From Streptacidiphilus albus JL83 (GTDB taxonomy: Bacteria > Actinomycetota > Actinomycetes > Streptomycetales > Streptomycetaceae): a stretch of 64,000 bases of DNA. The notes under the pieces were generated by a model. It made no database searches and had not been told where the DNA came from. It saw nothing but the letters and a program-made list of their open reading frames with translations. Location of the stretch: the NCBI RefSeq assembly GCF_000744705.1, contig NZ_JQML01000001.1:1-64000 (forward strand), read 5' to 3'. Both the position numbers and the translations under genes were made by a program. Positions within the stretch are counted from its first letter, which is position 1, and each line of letters begins with the position of its first letter. Shown one piece after another: positions 46,679 to 55,575 of the stretch.

Positions 46679-47320
46679 TCAGACGGGGGAAAGGATCTTG
46701 CGGACCGGGCCCTCGTGTTTGGCACTCGCCCGCTCTACGTAGGGCAGCAACGCCCGGCAGAGCACGGCCCAGTCGTGGCGGCTCAGGTTCGTCTTGGCGA
46801 CGAGGCACTTGGCCCCGCTCTGGTCCACGACTCTGAGCACAGGTCCGTTCGGACCGCCGGGGAAGGCCTCGACCAGGACGAGCCGTTCCAGGTCGACGAC
46901 CCTCCACAACGGGTTGCGGATCATCAGCCGCCCCTGGTCCACAAATGCGAGATACCAGACCTGCCAGAGGACGAGCAGCGAGCAGGAGGCCCCGCCCACC
47001 AGACAGATGTACTCGTGGAAGAGTCGGCTCCGACCCACTGTCAGCGCGCAGACGACGCCGATGACCAGAGGAATGAGAGACGACCAGAGCATCCGTGAGG
47101 AGGAGCCGAGGCGTACGGCGTCCGGCCCCAGGGAAGGCCTCACTATTCGGACCACTTCATGACCCTCCGTGCTCTCTACCGCCACAACGCCTGCTCGTTG
47201 TTCCCCTGCCCCCGTGGCGGTCAGGGGAAGGTGGTGGAGATTCGGGTCGATGGCGGGAAGGACGATCCCAACCACAGTCCCGGGAATGGTGCCGATGAGC
47301 GTCTTCGCCGGCCCGTCCAC
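46679..47320 (-). CDS. Membrane protein with PH-like cytoplasmic parts, 213 aa
   Basis: The start is probably GTG 47320; the N-terminal part up to about residue 55 is uncertain. Two helices near 80-118 (MLWSSLIPLVIGVVCALTVG, CLVGGASCSLLVLWQVWYLA) are followed by a soluble domain: DQGRLMIRNPLWRVVDLERL, VLVEAFPGGPNGPVLRVVDQ and KTNLSRHDWAVLCRALLPYV. This two-helix plus PH-like layout parallels the protein at 825-1358. Function unknown. Confidence 0.7.
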   Translation of the reverse strand: MDGPAKTLIGTIPGTVVGIVLPAIDPNLHHLPLTATGAGEQRAGVVAVESTEGHEVVRIVRPSLGPDAVRLGSSSRMLWSSLIPLVIGVVCALTVGRSRLFHEYICLVGGASCSLLVLWQVWYLAFVDQGRLMIRNPLWRVVDLERLVLVEAFPGGPNGPVLRVVDQSGAKCLVAKTNLSRHDWAVLCRALLPYVERASAKHEGPVRKILSPV

Positions 47321-47401
47321 CAGCCCCGGAGAGGATGGGAAATGTTATCCCACGTAGCCGATCAGCCCACCCACCCACTCGTTCGACCGTCCTGGAAGGA
47401 C

Positions 47402-47432
47402 CTGCTCCGGCCGTTGGGGCCGGCCGGAGCAG
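47402..47432 (-). terminator. Hairpin terminator after the secreted protein gene at 47447
   Basis: CTGCTCCGGCCG, 7-base loop, CGGCCGGAGCAG: a perfect 12-bp stem lying 15 bases beyond the stop of the minus-strand gene. Confidence 0.75.
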
Positions 47433-47446
47433 CGCTGGGCACACCG

Positions 47447-47932
47447 TCAGGAGGGCGCGTTCTCCAGGTTGGTGATGGCCCGGTCGACGTCCTGGACCTT
47501 GTACCACATGACGGTGCTCGAACCGTCTTCGAAGTTCATGGTCAGGATCACCTTGTGGCTGAGCAGGTCCCACGCTCCGCCGTCCGCGTAAGAATAGGTG
47601 ACCGGGATGTTCTCCTGGCGGAACACCGGGTCCACCTGGTTCGCCGAGGCGTAGGCGGCGAGTTGCTTGATGAGTTCTGGGGTGAGGAACTCCTCCTCGA
47701 CTTGGAGCAGGGTCTGCGCGCGCGTCCCCTTCGCTGCTTCGCGGTAGTGCCTGAAGAAGGTGACGACCTGATCCTCTGCCGGCGATGAGCGGTGGCGGGT
47801 GGTGGCGGTGTGTGCCGGGACCACCTGGTTGCCGATGGCCTGGGCGGGTGCGGTCAGCAGGCCGGAGCCGGCCAGCAGCGCCACGGTGCAGGTGCTGACC
47901 ACGGCACCGCGCAGTTTCGTACGGTAGGACAT
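47447..47932 (-). CDS. Secreted protein, 161 aa, NTF2/DUF3828-like in pattern
   Basis: ATG 47932. Signal peptide of about 32 residues (GAVVSTCTVALLAGSGLLTA, AQA site). The mature domain starts with a helix (DQVVTFFRHYREAAKGTRAQ), then EEFLTPELIKQLAAYASANQ and strands VTYSYADGGAWDLLSHKVIL and NFEDGSSTVMWYKV. A long helix followed by a curved sheet is the plan of NTF2-like and DUF3828 proteins; this is a weak, pattern-based suggestion. Well-defined single gene with terminator. Confidence 0.75.
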   Translation of the reverse strand: MSYRTKLRGAVVSTCTVALLAGSGLLTAPAQAIGNQVVPAHTATTRHRSSPAEDQVVTFFRHYREAAKGTRAQTLLQVEEEFLTPELIKQLAAYASANQVDPVFRQENIPVTYSYADGGAWDLLSHKVILTMNFEDGSSTVMWYKVQDVDRAITNLENAPS

Positions 47933-48910
47933 GGAACGAGACTCCAAATTCTGCTCGGGGACAGCCCCCAGGCTTCCGATCCGTCCCTCCTGAGGGCACG
48001 CACGAACACGCCGGGCCACCCGGATGAGAAGCGCGGAAACGGTTCGCCATCCGCTGTCCGGCCTACAGTCCTAACCTGTCGCACGGGAGACCCTGGCAAG
48101 GGACGTTGCTGACCCACACTCCTGAGCGGACCCGGCGAAGTCTGCTGCTGATCCCATGACACTCCTGCTGGGCACGGAGCCGTCAGCTGAAAGGATCAGC
48201 AGTTGACTTCGTGCCATCCGCTTGGACTCCCCCGCCGAGCCGCCGGGCCCCACCAGGGCCGGAGCAGAACAGGCCGTTCGCGGTGGCGGCCGGGGCTGCC
48301 CCCAGAGTCAGACCCGGCCCATCCACGTGCCCGCTGTGGCAGCGTTACGGTGCCTCGCCGGCCTCGGCCCTCAGCTCAGCCCCGGAAGGAATCAGCCAGG
48401 CCCGCTCGATGGCGCCCTTCGGCTCGGCGCCGACGACCCTCCTGCCCGGGACGCGACGTGTCTCCCTCCAATCCGGCCGTGTTGTGACTGCGCATGGACT
48501 TGTCCGTGGTGCGCCCGGACCGGCGCATGATGGCTTTGACCAGCAGTTATGTGACGCAATCCTGGTTGGGTTGCGCTTGGGCAAGGCCGGGGCGTGATGC
48601 GCCGGGCGCTGTTGGATCCGTGTGAGGATTGCTGAACCAACCGGCGCACCTGCCCAGGCAGCCCCTTTCTCCTCGCCGCCGGGCCGGGGCCCTTCCCCAC
48701 ACAGGCGGCAAGGTGTTGAAGCCCGGGGAACGACCCGTAGGTGTCGGGCATCCCACCGTGTCTCGTGAACCCGAGACCTTCTCGGGATCACCCACCTGCC
48801 GGGCAGACCGGGCTGCCGCAAGCACATTCGTGCCCCGATCCAGCGACACGGGGCCGGACGGCGCACCGTCTTCGGCGAGCGCCATCGTCGAGAAACCAAC
48901 GAGAGACCAC
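47933..48910. other. Large interval without a confident gene
   Basis: Nearly 980 bases. Overlapping frames on both strands are Pro/Ala/Arg-rich without recognisable domains. The last 200 bases presumably contain the promoter of the gene at 48911. Confidence 0.4.
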
Positions 48911-49732
48911 ATGAACACCACCACCTTGCGCATATCGGCCACCGCCCTTGTCTCGGCCGGGGCCCTGCTGGCTGCCTGCGCCCCAGCAGCGTTCGCCGAC
49001 TCCGACCAGACCCCCTCGCAGGCCGCGGCACGGTCTGCGGTGGCGGTGGAGCGGACGACCGGGACCGCCGACATCGCCCCCGGCACCGCCGGTACCGTCC
49101 CGGCGACTGCGGCAGGTGTCATCACGTCGTCCGCGGACGACGGCAGCACCATCGGCATCACTCTGCCCGCCTCCGGCAAGGCCCGCGGTGTCGCCACCGG
49201 GAACGGCACCGTGGTCTATCCGGACGCCGACGGCTCTTCCGCCCTGGCTGTCCAGCGCACCACCGGGGGAGGCGTGCGCGCGCTGGCCGTCATCTCCGAC
49301 GCCTCCGCACCCAAGGAGTACCGCTACGGCCTGGACCTGCCCGCCGGGGCCACCCTCCAGCAGCAGGAAGACGGCAGCGTCACCGTCATGAAGGAGGGCG
49401 AGGCACTCGGGGCGTTCCAGGCCCCGTGGGCCAAGGACGCCAACGGGACCGCCGTGCCCACCAGCTACCGGGTCCAGGACGGTGCACTCGTCCAGAGCGT
49501 GGCGTTCGACGCCGGCACGGCCTTCCCTGTGGTCGCCGACCCGACCTGGGCCGGATTCAAGAAGCGTGCCAAGAACGCCTTGAAGAGTTCGAACCGCTCC
49601 ACCGTCGCGGGCGCAGTGGGCGGCTGCATCGTCGGCGCGGTGAGCACGGCCGGCGCCGGCTGCGGCCCGGGGGCGGCTGTGGGCGCGATCGGAGGATTCG
49701 CCAAGGGAGCCGTCGAAGGCTTCTTCAAATAA
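48911..49732 (+). CDS. Secreted protein ending in a Gly/Ala-rich bacteriocin- or holin-like segment
   Basis: A 273-aa protein from ATG 48911. Signal peptide about 29 residues (ISATALVSAGALLAACAPAA, then FADS; the AAC could also be a weak lipobox). The middle 180 residues form a beta-rich domain (SADDGSTIGITLPASGKARG, GNGTVVYPDADGSSALAVQR, PKEYRYGLDLPAGATLQQQE, FPVVADPTW). After AGFKKRAKNALKSSNR the last 45 residues are a Gly zipper with two Cys: GAVGGCIVGAVSTAGAGCGP, GAAVGAIGGFAKGAVEGFFK. That end looks like a mature class II bacteriocin or membrane-inserting peptide behind a proregion. It is followed after 25 bases by a small membrane protein gene. Confidence 0.75.
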   Translation: MNTTTLRISATALVSAGALLAACAPAAFADSDQTPSQAAARSAVAVERTTGTADIAPGTAGTVPATAAGVITSSADDGSTIGITLPASGKARGVATGNGTVVYPDADGSSALAVQRTTGGGVRALAVISDASAPKEYRYGLDLPAGATLQQQEDGSVTVMKEGEALGAFQAPWAKDANGTAVPTSYRVQDGALVQSVAFDAGTAFPVVADPTWAGFKKRAKNALKSSNRSTVAGAVGGCIVGAVSTAGAGCGPGAAVGAIGGFAKGAVEGFFK

Positions 49733-49757
49733 GCACGATCGCGAAAGGCTTGAGAAC

Positions 49758-50012
49758 GTGTCCCGTACCAAGAAGCAAGACCCGAACACACCTCCGCGGT
49801 TCGGCTACGAGGCATCCCTGTGGGGCCTGGTCGCTGTCGGACTGATGGCCGGCTGGCTCCTACGGTGGGGCCTGCTCACCCTTCTGCCCCACCAGGGATG
49901 GGCAGACCCGGCAGCCACAGCCGTGGCCGTCGTCGTCGGAGCGGGCGCCGTCGGCCTACTCGCCCGCTGGTGGAACAGCAGGCAAAGGACCGGCACCACG
50001 AGCCGCCGGTGA
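49758..50012 (+). CDS. Small membrane protein, 84 aa, possible immunity partner
   Basis: GTG 49758. Two membrane helices: LWGLVAVGLMAGWLLRWGLL and TAVAVVVGAGAVGLLARWWN, with basic termini. It lies 25 bases after the secreted Gly-zipper protein and should be co-transcribed. Size and topology match many bacteriocin immunity proteins, but there is no sequence signature to prove it. Confidence 0.7.
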   Translation: MSRTKKQDPNTPPRFGYEASLWGLVAVGLMAGWLLRWGLLTLLPHQGWADPAATAVAVVVGAGAVGLLARWWNSRQRTGTTSRR

Positions 50013-50172
50013 GACCGCAGCGGTGCCGCAGAGCGCACGGAACTCGCGGCACCGCTCAGCCGCTGTGACCGGCGTGTACAGCCCATTCGTCGGTGGGCCC
50101 ACAGCCTCGGATGGCACAGAAGGTGGCATAAGCGACATTGCAGACGTCAGCTCAGGCGGGCAGGCTGGTTGT

Positions 50173-51165
50173 GTGAGAACCCGCACCGTGCTCGTCGTGC
50201 TCTTCGACGGCGTGGACGCACTGGATGTGGTCAGCCCCGTCGAGGTGCTCACCGCCGCCAACGTCCACGTTGCCCGGACGACGTCCGACAAGGCGCCCTA
50301 CAGCATCCGGACCGCGAGTCCGGGTGGCACCCCGGTGCGCAGTCCCAGCGGCCTCACCGTTGTGCCCGACACCGACCTGAACACCGCCACCGCCCCGCAC
50401 ACCCTCCTGGTGCCAGGACCGTACGGAGGATGGGGCGACCTGGCGCCCGACCCGCAGGTCGTGAACTGGCTCCGGCAGCACGCGGCACGCTGCCGGCGAA
50501 TCGTCTCCATGTGCACCGGAGCGTTCCTGCTCGCGCAGGCCGGGCTCCTCACGGGACGGCGGGTCACCACCCACTGGAGCCAGGCCGACCGGCTGGCCCG
50601 GGCCTGCCCCGGGGCCCAGGTGGACCCGGACCCGATCTTCATCCGCGATGGCAGGGTCTCCACCTCCGCGGGCGGTATCAGCGTGATGGACCTCGCCCTG
50701 GCCCTGGTCGAAGAGGACCTCGGGCGCGAGGCCGCCCTGACCCTGGCCCGCTACCTGATCGTCTTCCTGCGCCGCCCCGGAAACCAGCGGCAGTTCAGCA
50801 CCCACCTGCTGGCGCAGCTCGCCGACCGCCCGTCCCTGCGCGAAGTGCAGCACTGGATCGCCACCCATCCGGACGCGGACCTCACCGTAGACACCCTCGC
50901 CCAGCGCGCCAACCTCTCCGCCCGCCAGTTCACCCGTGCCTTCACCGCCGAGATCGGCACACCCCCCGGCCGGTACGTGGACCAGACCCGCCTGGAGACC
51001 GCCCGCCGCCTGCTGGAGGAAACCCGGGACAGCATCGAGCACGTCGCCCGCGCCAGCGGCTACCCCACCCCCGAGGCCATGCGCCGCGCCTTCCAGCGCA
51101 CTCTCGACCTTTCCCCGGCCCAGTACCGCCAGCGCTTCGGGGACGTCCCTCAGTCGAGGAGCTGA
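50173..51165 (+). CDS. GlxA-family regulator: DJ-1/PfpI-like domain plus AraC HTH
   Basis: A 330-aa regulator from GTG 50173. The N-terminal DJ-1/PfpI-like domain (TVLVVLFDGVDALDVVSPVE, then VSMCTGAFLLAQAGLLTGRR with the nucleophile-position Cys, THWSQADRLARACPGAQVDP) is followed by an AraC HTH pair (TVDTLAQRANLSARQFTRAF, IEHVARASGYPTPEAMRRAF, SPAQYRQRFG). Members of this family sense amide-like or aldehyde signals and activate neighbouring catabolic or export genes. No obvious target follows directly; the phosphatase at 51452 is convergent. Confidence 0.93.
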   Translation: MRTRTVLVVLFDGVDALDVVSPVEVLTAANVHVARTTSDKAPYSIRTASPGGTPVRSPSGLTVVPDTDLNTATAPHTLLVPGPYGGWGDLAPDPQVVNWLRQHAARCRRIVSMCTGAFLLAQAGLLTGRRVTTHWSQADRLARACPGAQVDPDPIFIRDGRVSTSAGGISVMDLALALVEEDLGREAALTLARYLIVFLRRPGNQRQFSTHLLAQLADRPSLREVQHWIATHPDADLTVDTLAQRANLSARQFTRAFTAEIGTPPGRYVDQTRLETARRLLEETRDSIEHVARASGYPTPEAMRRAFQRTLDLSPAQYRQRFGDVPQSRS

Positions 51166-51451
51166 ACACGCCCCGGGGGCGTCTGCAGGTGGGCCCGCTG
51201 ACGTATCGGCCGAAGTCGGCAGCAGCCCTGACCATGGCGGGCTACCGCGCCGAGAGCCGTTCACCGGCGGAGCCGGCCTTTCATCCGGAGGCCGTCGCGA
51301 ACGCCCGGCCGATCGACGTGGGCGACCCGAACCGGACCGACCTCCTTGTTCGTGCCCTGAATGCCATGGAGTCCGCGCTGTTCGCCGTCGGGCGGCGCGA
51401 TGAAGGATTCGTGGCCTGCCAGGAGATGGCAGCAGCGCGCGCGGGCTCGGG

Positions 51452-52213
51452 TCACTCACTCGGCCGGAGCCTGGCGCGGACGGTGGCCAGATCGTCCGCG
51501 CCGAGGCCGGCCGCGAGCAGGCAGGCCTCGGGGTCGAACGAGGTGAGCGTCTCCACGAGCGCTTCGCGCGCGGTGGTTCCCTCGCGGGCCAGGATCCGGT
51601 CGACCTCCATCTGCTCGTCCGCCCTGCCGAGATGGGCCCACAGCGCTGCGAGCCGGGAGGCGCTGAGCTCGTAGTCGGCGGCGATGTCCTCCGGCGCGAC
51701 ACGGGCGAGCGCGAGCAGTACAAGGGCGACCAGCCCGGTGCGGTCCCGGCCCGCACCGCAGTGCACGAGGACGCCGCCGGGCTGGGCACGGGCAACGGCG
51801 GTGACGGCGGCGGCGGCCGCGTGCGGGCGGAGTTCGAGGTGGGGCCGGAGGAACAGCGGGGTCCCGTCCAGGTGGCCCCACTCGTCCCACCACTCCTTTC
51901 CGACAAGCGCGTCGAGCGGCACCCGGGTGAAGTCGATCCCCTCGGGTCTCGGCAGCGAGGGCTTAGCCGTACCCTCGTTGCGCAGGTCGATGATGGTGCG
52001 GATGCCGTGCGCCTGAAGGGCGGCCCAGCCGGCGGCGGTCAGGCCGTCGATACTGTCGGAGCGGACCACGGCACCCCAGCGTGTCTCACCCCCGCCGGCA
52101 GTGCGTATCCCTCCGAGATCCCGGACGTTGAAGCTGCCCTCCCACCGCAGGTCGCGGTCGCAAGCGTCCACGACCGGCACGTCGGCCCGGTGGTGATCCT
52201 GAGTACTGGTCAC
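51452..52213 (-). CDS. Tyrosine/serine phosphatase (PTP-like, Y_phosphatase3)
   Basis: A 253-aa enzyme. N-terminal FNVRDLGGIRTAGGGETRWG and VVRSDSIDGLTAAGWAALQA, IRTIIDLRNEGTAKPSLPRP are hallmarks of the Y_phosphatase3 family. The P-loop is VLVHCGAGRDRTGLVALVLL, with the catalytic Cys and the Arg of Cys-x5-Arg. Relatives such as MptpB/LipA act on phosphotyrosine, phosphoserine or phosphoinositides. The general acid is probably in the segment WDEWGHLDGTPL. Single gene, complete. Confidence 0.93.
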   Translation of the reverse strand: MTSTQDHHRADVPVVDACDRDLRWEGSFNVRDLGGIRTAGGGETRWGAVVRSDSIDGLTAAGWAALQAHGIRTIIDLRNEGTAKPSLPRPEGIDFTRVPLDALVGKEWWDEWGHLDGTPLFLRPHLELRPHAAAAAVTAVARAQPGGVLVHCGAGRDRTGLVALVLLALARVAPEDIAADYELSASRLAALWAHLGRADEQMEVDRILAREGTTAREALVETLTSFDPEACLLAAGLGADDLATVRARLRPSE

Positions 52214-52479
52214 GCGGTCCCCTCCTTGCGTCGGGCACGTTGCCCGGCCCCACTGATGCTGGGGCTTGCCCCCAGGTGAAGGTCAACCAGCGGCCTCCTG
52301 CGGTTCCACACCGCAGCTCATTTGTATGACGATCCGCAGGTGGAAGCCGGTTGTGCAGCCCCCTGTGGTCTTGGACACTCGTTCTTGCGCGGCGAGGGTC
52401 TTCTCCTGCAGCGAGACCTTCTACAACCGCCGCCGGCTACGCAGGCACCCCCACTGGGGGCTACCCGACCCCGCACATC

Positions 52480-52600
52480 GAGTACCTGGAGATCTTCCAC
52501 AACCGCCGGCGCCGCCACTCATCACTCGGCATGCTCGCCCCGATCGAGTACGAGCTCCGCACCCCAACCACCTTGCCGGCAGCCCGGAACCACGCAAGCC
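52480..52600 (+). pseudogene. IS3-family OrfB, C-terminal fragment
   Basis: IEYLEIFHNRRRRHSSLGML followed by APIEYEL is the conserved end of IS3-type OrfB (Y-N--R-HS-LG--SP--YE). The remaining transposase is absent; upstream (52330-52470) only scrambled frames remain. Its sequence differs from the OrfB end at 6540-6600, so it comes from another IS3 subtype. Confidence 0.75.
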
Positions 52601-52748
52601 GACTCCGGGAGACCCGGCGCACATCACGCTCTACGGCGAACCCGGTGCGGTTCACCGGGACGAGGACCGCTGAGGCTGTTGGCGGGGAGCTGATCGGACA
52701 GCTCGCCGGGACGGCGGCCGAGCAGCCCCGTGTGTGAAAGGGCATGTG

Positions 52749-52787
52749 GTCCTGCCCGCCCTCGCGGGTCCGGAGGGCGGGCAGGAC
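52749..52787. terminator. Perfect 14-bp hairpin
   Basis: GTCCTGCCCGCCCT, 11-base loop, AGGGCGGGCAGGAC. It lies nine bases beyond the stop of the minus-strand oxygenase remnant at 52796 and probably was its terminator. Confidence 0.7.
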
Positions 52788-52795
52788 CGCTGGTC

Positions 52796-52980
52796 TCACC
52801 GGGCTGCCGGGCCGGCGGTGAAGAACTCGACCATGTACTCCAGGCCGCGCTCGCCGAACATGTTGTCCAGGCTGTCGGCGGACTCGGTGGCGGACGCCTC
52901 ACTGCGCGGGAAGAGCGCCGCCTCGTACGCGGCCAGGGCGGCCTCGGCGTCGCCGGGGTGCGCGGCGTGATGGCGCTTCT
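52796..52980 (-). pseudogene. FAD-dependent monooxygenase, C-terminal fragment
   Basis: RHHAAHPGDAEAALAAYEAA, then LFPRSEASATESADSLDNMF and EYMVEFFTAGPAAR to the stop. The phrase YEAALFPRS-x4-A-ES--LD-MFG and FFT is the end of TetX/rifampicin-type FAD monooxygenases. Everything upstream is lost; the junction is near 52980. Confidence 0.6.
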
Positions 52981-53052
52981 TGAATTTGGTTCTGACCGCG
53001 ATTCCGTGAACCACTGATCTTGCTGATGCGGCCGGTGGGGCATCCTGGTGCG

Positions 53053-53340
53053 ATGGATGATGCCGAGACGACGTGGCAGTCGTGGTTGTCTGGACTTGCT
53101 CCGGCGAAGCGGACTGAGGCGGAGTCGCTTCGGGCGCAGTTCGGGGCGCTCGGTGCGGCGGACGCTTCTGATTGGGCGAGGTCGCAGATCGAGGAGAACC
53201 AGCCGCAGCTGGCACGCTTCGTACTGCTCCGTTCGCTGTGGCGTGGTGCTATCGACAGTTGGGCAGGCCCGGGAGCGCTGGAGCAGGTGGCTGCGGCCCG
53301 GCGCCTGCTGGATGCGGGGGCTCTCGAACAGCACGGCGAT
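53053..53340 (+). pseudogene. Hypothetical protein, 3' truncated
   Basis: From ATG 53053: MDDAETTWQSWLSGLAPAKR, then TEAESLRAQFGALGAADASD, WARSQIEENQPQLARFVLLR and SLWRGAIDSWAGPGALEQVA. A clear helical, acidic protein start, with the look of a conserved Streptomyces family of unknown function. After LLDAGA near 53325 the sequence changes to a different origin. Confidence 0.5.
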
Positions 53341-53344
53341 GATC

Positions 53345-53530
53345 AAGAGGGTCGCGCAGTGCGGCCAGGCCCCGGCGGGCCTGGTAACGCGACAGTTCGC
53401 ACGTCAGTATCAGCTGCATGAAGACCAGCCCAATCGGGGCGCACTCCATCAGCGCGGTCCGCAGCCGGTCGGCGTCGCGGCGCTTGTCCAGGAACGACCG
53501 GTAGGAGCGGATCGGGTCTTCCTTGAACAC
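53345..53530 (-). pseudogene. Unrecognised partial ORF
   Basis: Minus-strand frame FKEDPIRSYRSFLDKRRDAD, then RLRTALMECAPIGLVFMQLI and LTCELSRYQARRGLAALRDP. Protein-like composition but no family. It abuts the truncated gene at 53053, so two unrelated fragments have been joined here. Confidence 0.3.
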
Positions 53531-53718
53531 GGCTAATGGTGGAGTCGGGTACCGGAAGTCGCGGAATAGCCCGCAATTTGCCTTGTAGGTTGCGGGCCCG
53601 ACGGGCCACTACACCCCACCGAACATGCGCTGCGGCAAGTTGACGAAAGATCGACAACTCTCATGGGCGTCGGGCACGCTCTCCCTGAGGAGATCACCCA
53701 TCCCTGAGGAGTGCACCC

Positions 53719-53991
53719 ATGCCGTTGGAGATGAACAAGACCGCCGCGGGCAGCGCCCAGACCGTCGGCGCGCCGGTCACGTACACGGTCACGCTGAACA
53801 ACCCGGACGACGAGCCCATCACCACCAGCGTCACTGACAACCTGCAACTGGTCCTGCAATCCGCCTCATGGAACGACGACGCCTCCGCGACGACCGGCAC
53901 CCCTGCGTTCGACGGCACCACCCTCACATGGAGGGTCACCGTCCCAGCCAACTCCTCCGCGGTGCTCACCTACAGCGTGACCCCCGAGTAG
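53719..53991 (+). CDS. Stand-alone DUF11 (conserved repeat) domain, 90 aa
   Basis: ATG 53719 with GAGGAG upstream. The whole protein is one immunoglobulin-like DUF11 unit: LEMNKTAAGSAQTVGAPVTY, TVTLNNPDDEPITTSVTDNL, GTPAFDGTTLTWRVTVPANS and AVLTYSVTPE. DUF11 units are normally repeated in large surface proteins. Here there is a single unit without signal peptide or anchor, so it is either a fragment or a small independent protein. Confidence 0.65.
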   Translation: MPLEMNKTAAGSAQTVGAPVTYTVTLNNPDDEPITTSVTDNLQLVLQSASWNDDASATTGTPAFDGTTLTWRVTVPANSSAVLTYSVTPE

Positions 53992-54241
53992 GGCCTGCCT
54001 CGGCGGCGACGCCCGAGGTGCGCATCTACTTCCGGTTGGGCCCCAAGGCCCGTGCCAGAACCCAGCCCTCACCTACGCGACCGGCATCCTGTTCAGGCCG
54101 CCCACTGCACCGTAGTCAGATTCTGCAGTTTGATCACATGCACAAACCGTGTCCGGCAGGATACGAAGAGCCACAAGCGCCGTGACCCCAACCAGGACTG
54201 CGGCGCCACCTGATTCAGCGAGGCTGAAGGAGCCCAAAGCA

Positions 54242-54667
54242 ATGACCGACGTCACCGTGCCCCAGAAGGTCATCGACGAGTTCAACTCCCTGACCGCCGA
54301 CGGGTTCGACACCTGGGTACTCACCCTCGAAAACGGCGAGGTCACCGGCCAGATCGCCAGCACGGAGGGGACCGCCAAGGACGACTTCCGCTCCGCCGTC
54401 TACGGCACGGTGGGCAACTTCGACAACGCCTACATCCTGCACGCGGTCACCGGCAACGACGGCCAGCTCAAGTGGATCCTCGCTTCCTGGGAGGAGACCA
54501 CCGGCGAGGGCTGCGGCACCCCCGGGGACCGGACCGTCGGCACCGCGGAATCCGTTGCCCAGCAGCTCGGCGGGATCACCAAGACGTTCTCCTTCTTCTC
54601 CATCAACTTCCACACCGAGGACGAGTACCAGAGGTCCGGCATCGCCTCGAAGCTGGCCGACATCTAG
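54242..54667 (+). CDS. 141-aa protein with an ADF/cofilin-like pattern
   Basis: ATG 54242 follows CTGAAGGAGC. The order of elements matches the ADF-homology fold of actin-binding proteins such as coactosin: helix VPQKVIDEFNSLTA, strands FDTWVLTLENGEVTGQIAS, helix AKDDFRSAVYG, strand NAYILHAVTG, the strand-turn LKWILASWEETTG (compare K-F-FISWAPD in cofilin), helix TAESVAQQLGGI and edge strand KTFSFFSINFHTEDEYQRSG before a last helix. No signal or membrane part. The resemblance is by eye and needs a structural comparison; such domains are rare in bacteria. Neighbours give no functional hint. Confidence 0.5.
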   Translation: MTDVTVPQKVIDEFNSLTADGFDTWVLTLENGEVTGQIASTEGTAKDDFRSAVYGTVGNFDNAYILHAVTGNDGQLKWILASWEETTGEGCGTPGDRTVGTAESVAQQLGGITKTFSFFSINFHTEDEYQRSGIASKLADI

Positions 54668-54766
54668 CGATTGCCTCTGCGCGGTGCGGACCAGTGCCTG
54701 GCGCCCGCCACGCGCAGTCGCTCGGCCGGCCCCGCGATCCTCGCCAGCGGCCGCGCCGCGCGGGCG

Positions 54767-54967
54767 TCACTTCGTGTCGGACGGTGGATGCGGGGAGCGG
54801 GTCTTCATGCTGAATCGGCTGCTGATGGTGGCGGCGCAGGCCATCCCATCGATGATGCCGCCTCCATCCTCGGGGTCGAACAGCAGACTGCCGGGCATGG
54901 CCTCGGTGAGCAGGGTGGCGGTCGTGGTCCTTCCAGCACCGAAGGCGCCGTTGATCCAAATGATCAT
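54767..54967 (-). pseudogene. P-loop kinase/TmrB-like protein, N-terminal fragment
   Basis: MIIWINGAFGAGRTTTATLL, then TEAMPGSLLFDPEDGGGIID is the start of a TmrB-like or AAA_33 P-loop protein. The Walker A Lys is Arg (GAFGAGRT), and the frame stops after about 66 residues with no second domain. Both features point to a dead remnant. Confidence 0.6.
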
Positions 54968-55162
54968 GCTGTTCCGGTGATCATCGGCGCTGGGAGACGC
55001 ATCCGGCGGCTGAGAGCAGTCACAGGTCTCACTGCCGGCCTCTCCCCGCGAGCTCGGGGTGGAAGACGCCCGGCGACGCAGCCGCCCCGCCTGTCGACAC
55101 CGGGGCTCAGCGCGCCCCCGGTGACCGACACCGGGGGCGCGCTGAGGCGTCCCACCTCGGAT

Positions 55163-55515
55163 CTACCTGAGAGCGGTCTCCACAGCGTTGAGCAGTTGGC
55201 CGAGTGTGAAGTTCTTCCGCAGGACCGGGGCCCCGGGGAGCTGGGGTGAGGTCTCGGCGTCGTCGATGAAGACGACCGGGAAGTCTGGCTTCCGTTCACG
55301 GACCTCCTCTGCGAGGTCCTCGGCACCCAGACTGCCGGGCAGGTTCGTCGTGATCAGCAGCAGGCTGTGGCGCGTATCATCCGCCCAGAGCAGCGTGTGG
55401 GCGGAGTCTGCGGTGTCGGTGCCTTCGGCCGCGTAGTCGTTCTGCACGAGCAGTTCACTGGTGTTTCCCTGCGCATCGGCTCGTAGCCGACGACCAGAAT
55501 CACGTCGTTGGCCAT
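55163..55515 (-). pseudogene. Receiver-like (pseudo-receiver) protein, frameshifted near the N-terminus
   Basis: ATG 55515 with GAGGAGG upstream begins MANDVILVVGYEPMRRE; a one-base shift near 55465 is needed to continue as TSELLVQNDYAAEGTDTADS, LLLITTNLPGSLGAEDLAEE and LPGAPVLRKNFTLGQLLNAV to the stop at 55163. This is the length and pattern of a single CheY-like domain. The phospho-acceptor Asp position in LLIT-x-LPG reads Thr, so even the repaired protein could not be phosphorylated normally. Confidence 0.6.
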
Positions 55516-55575
55516 GGGGCTTCCTCCTGTTAGACCGGCGGTCCCGGCTCGCCGCCCACGTGAGGCTGAGCTGTC

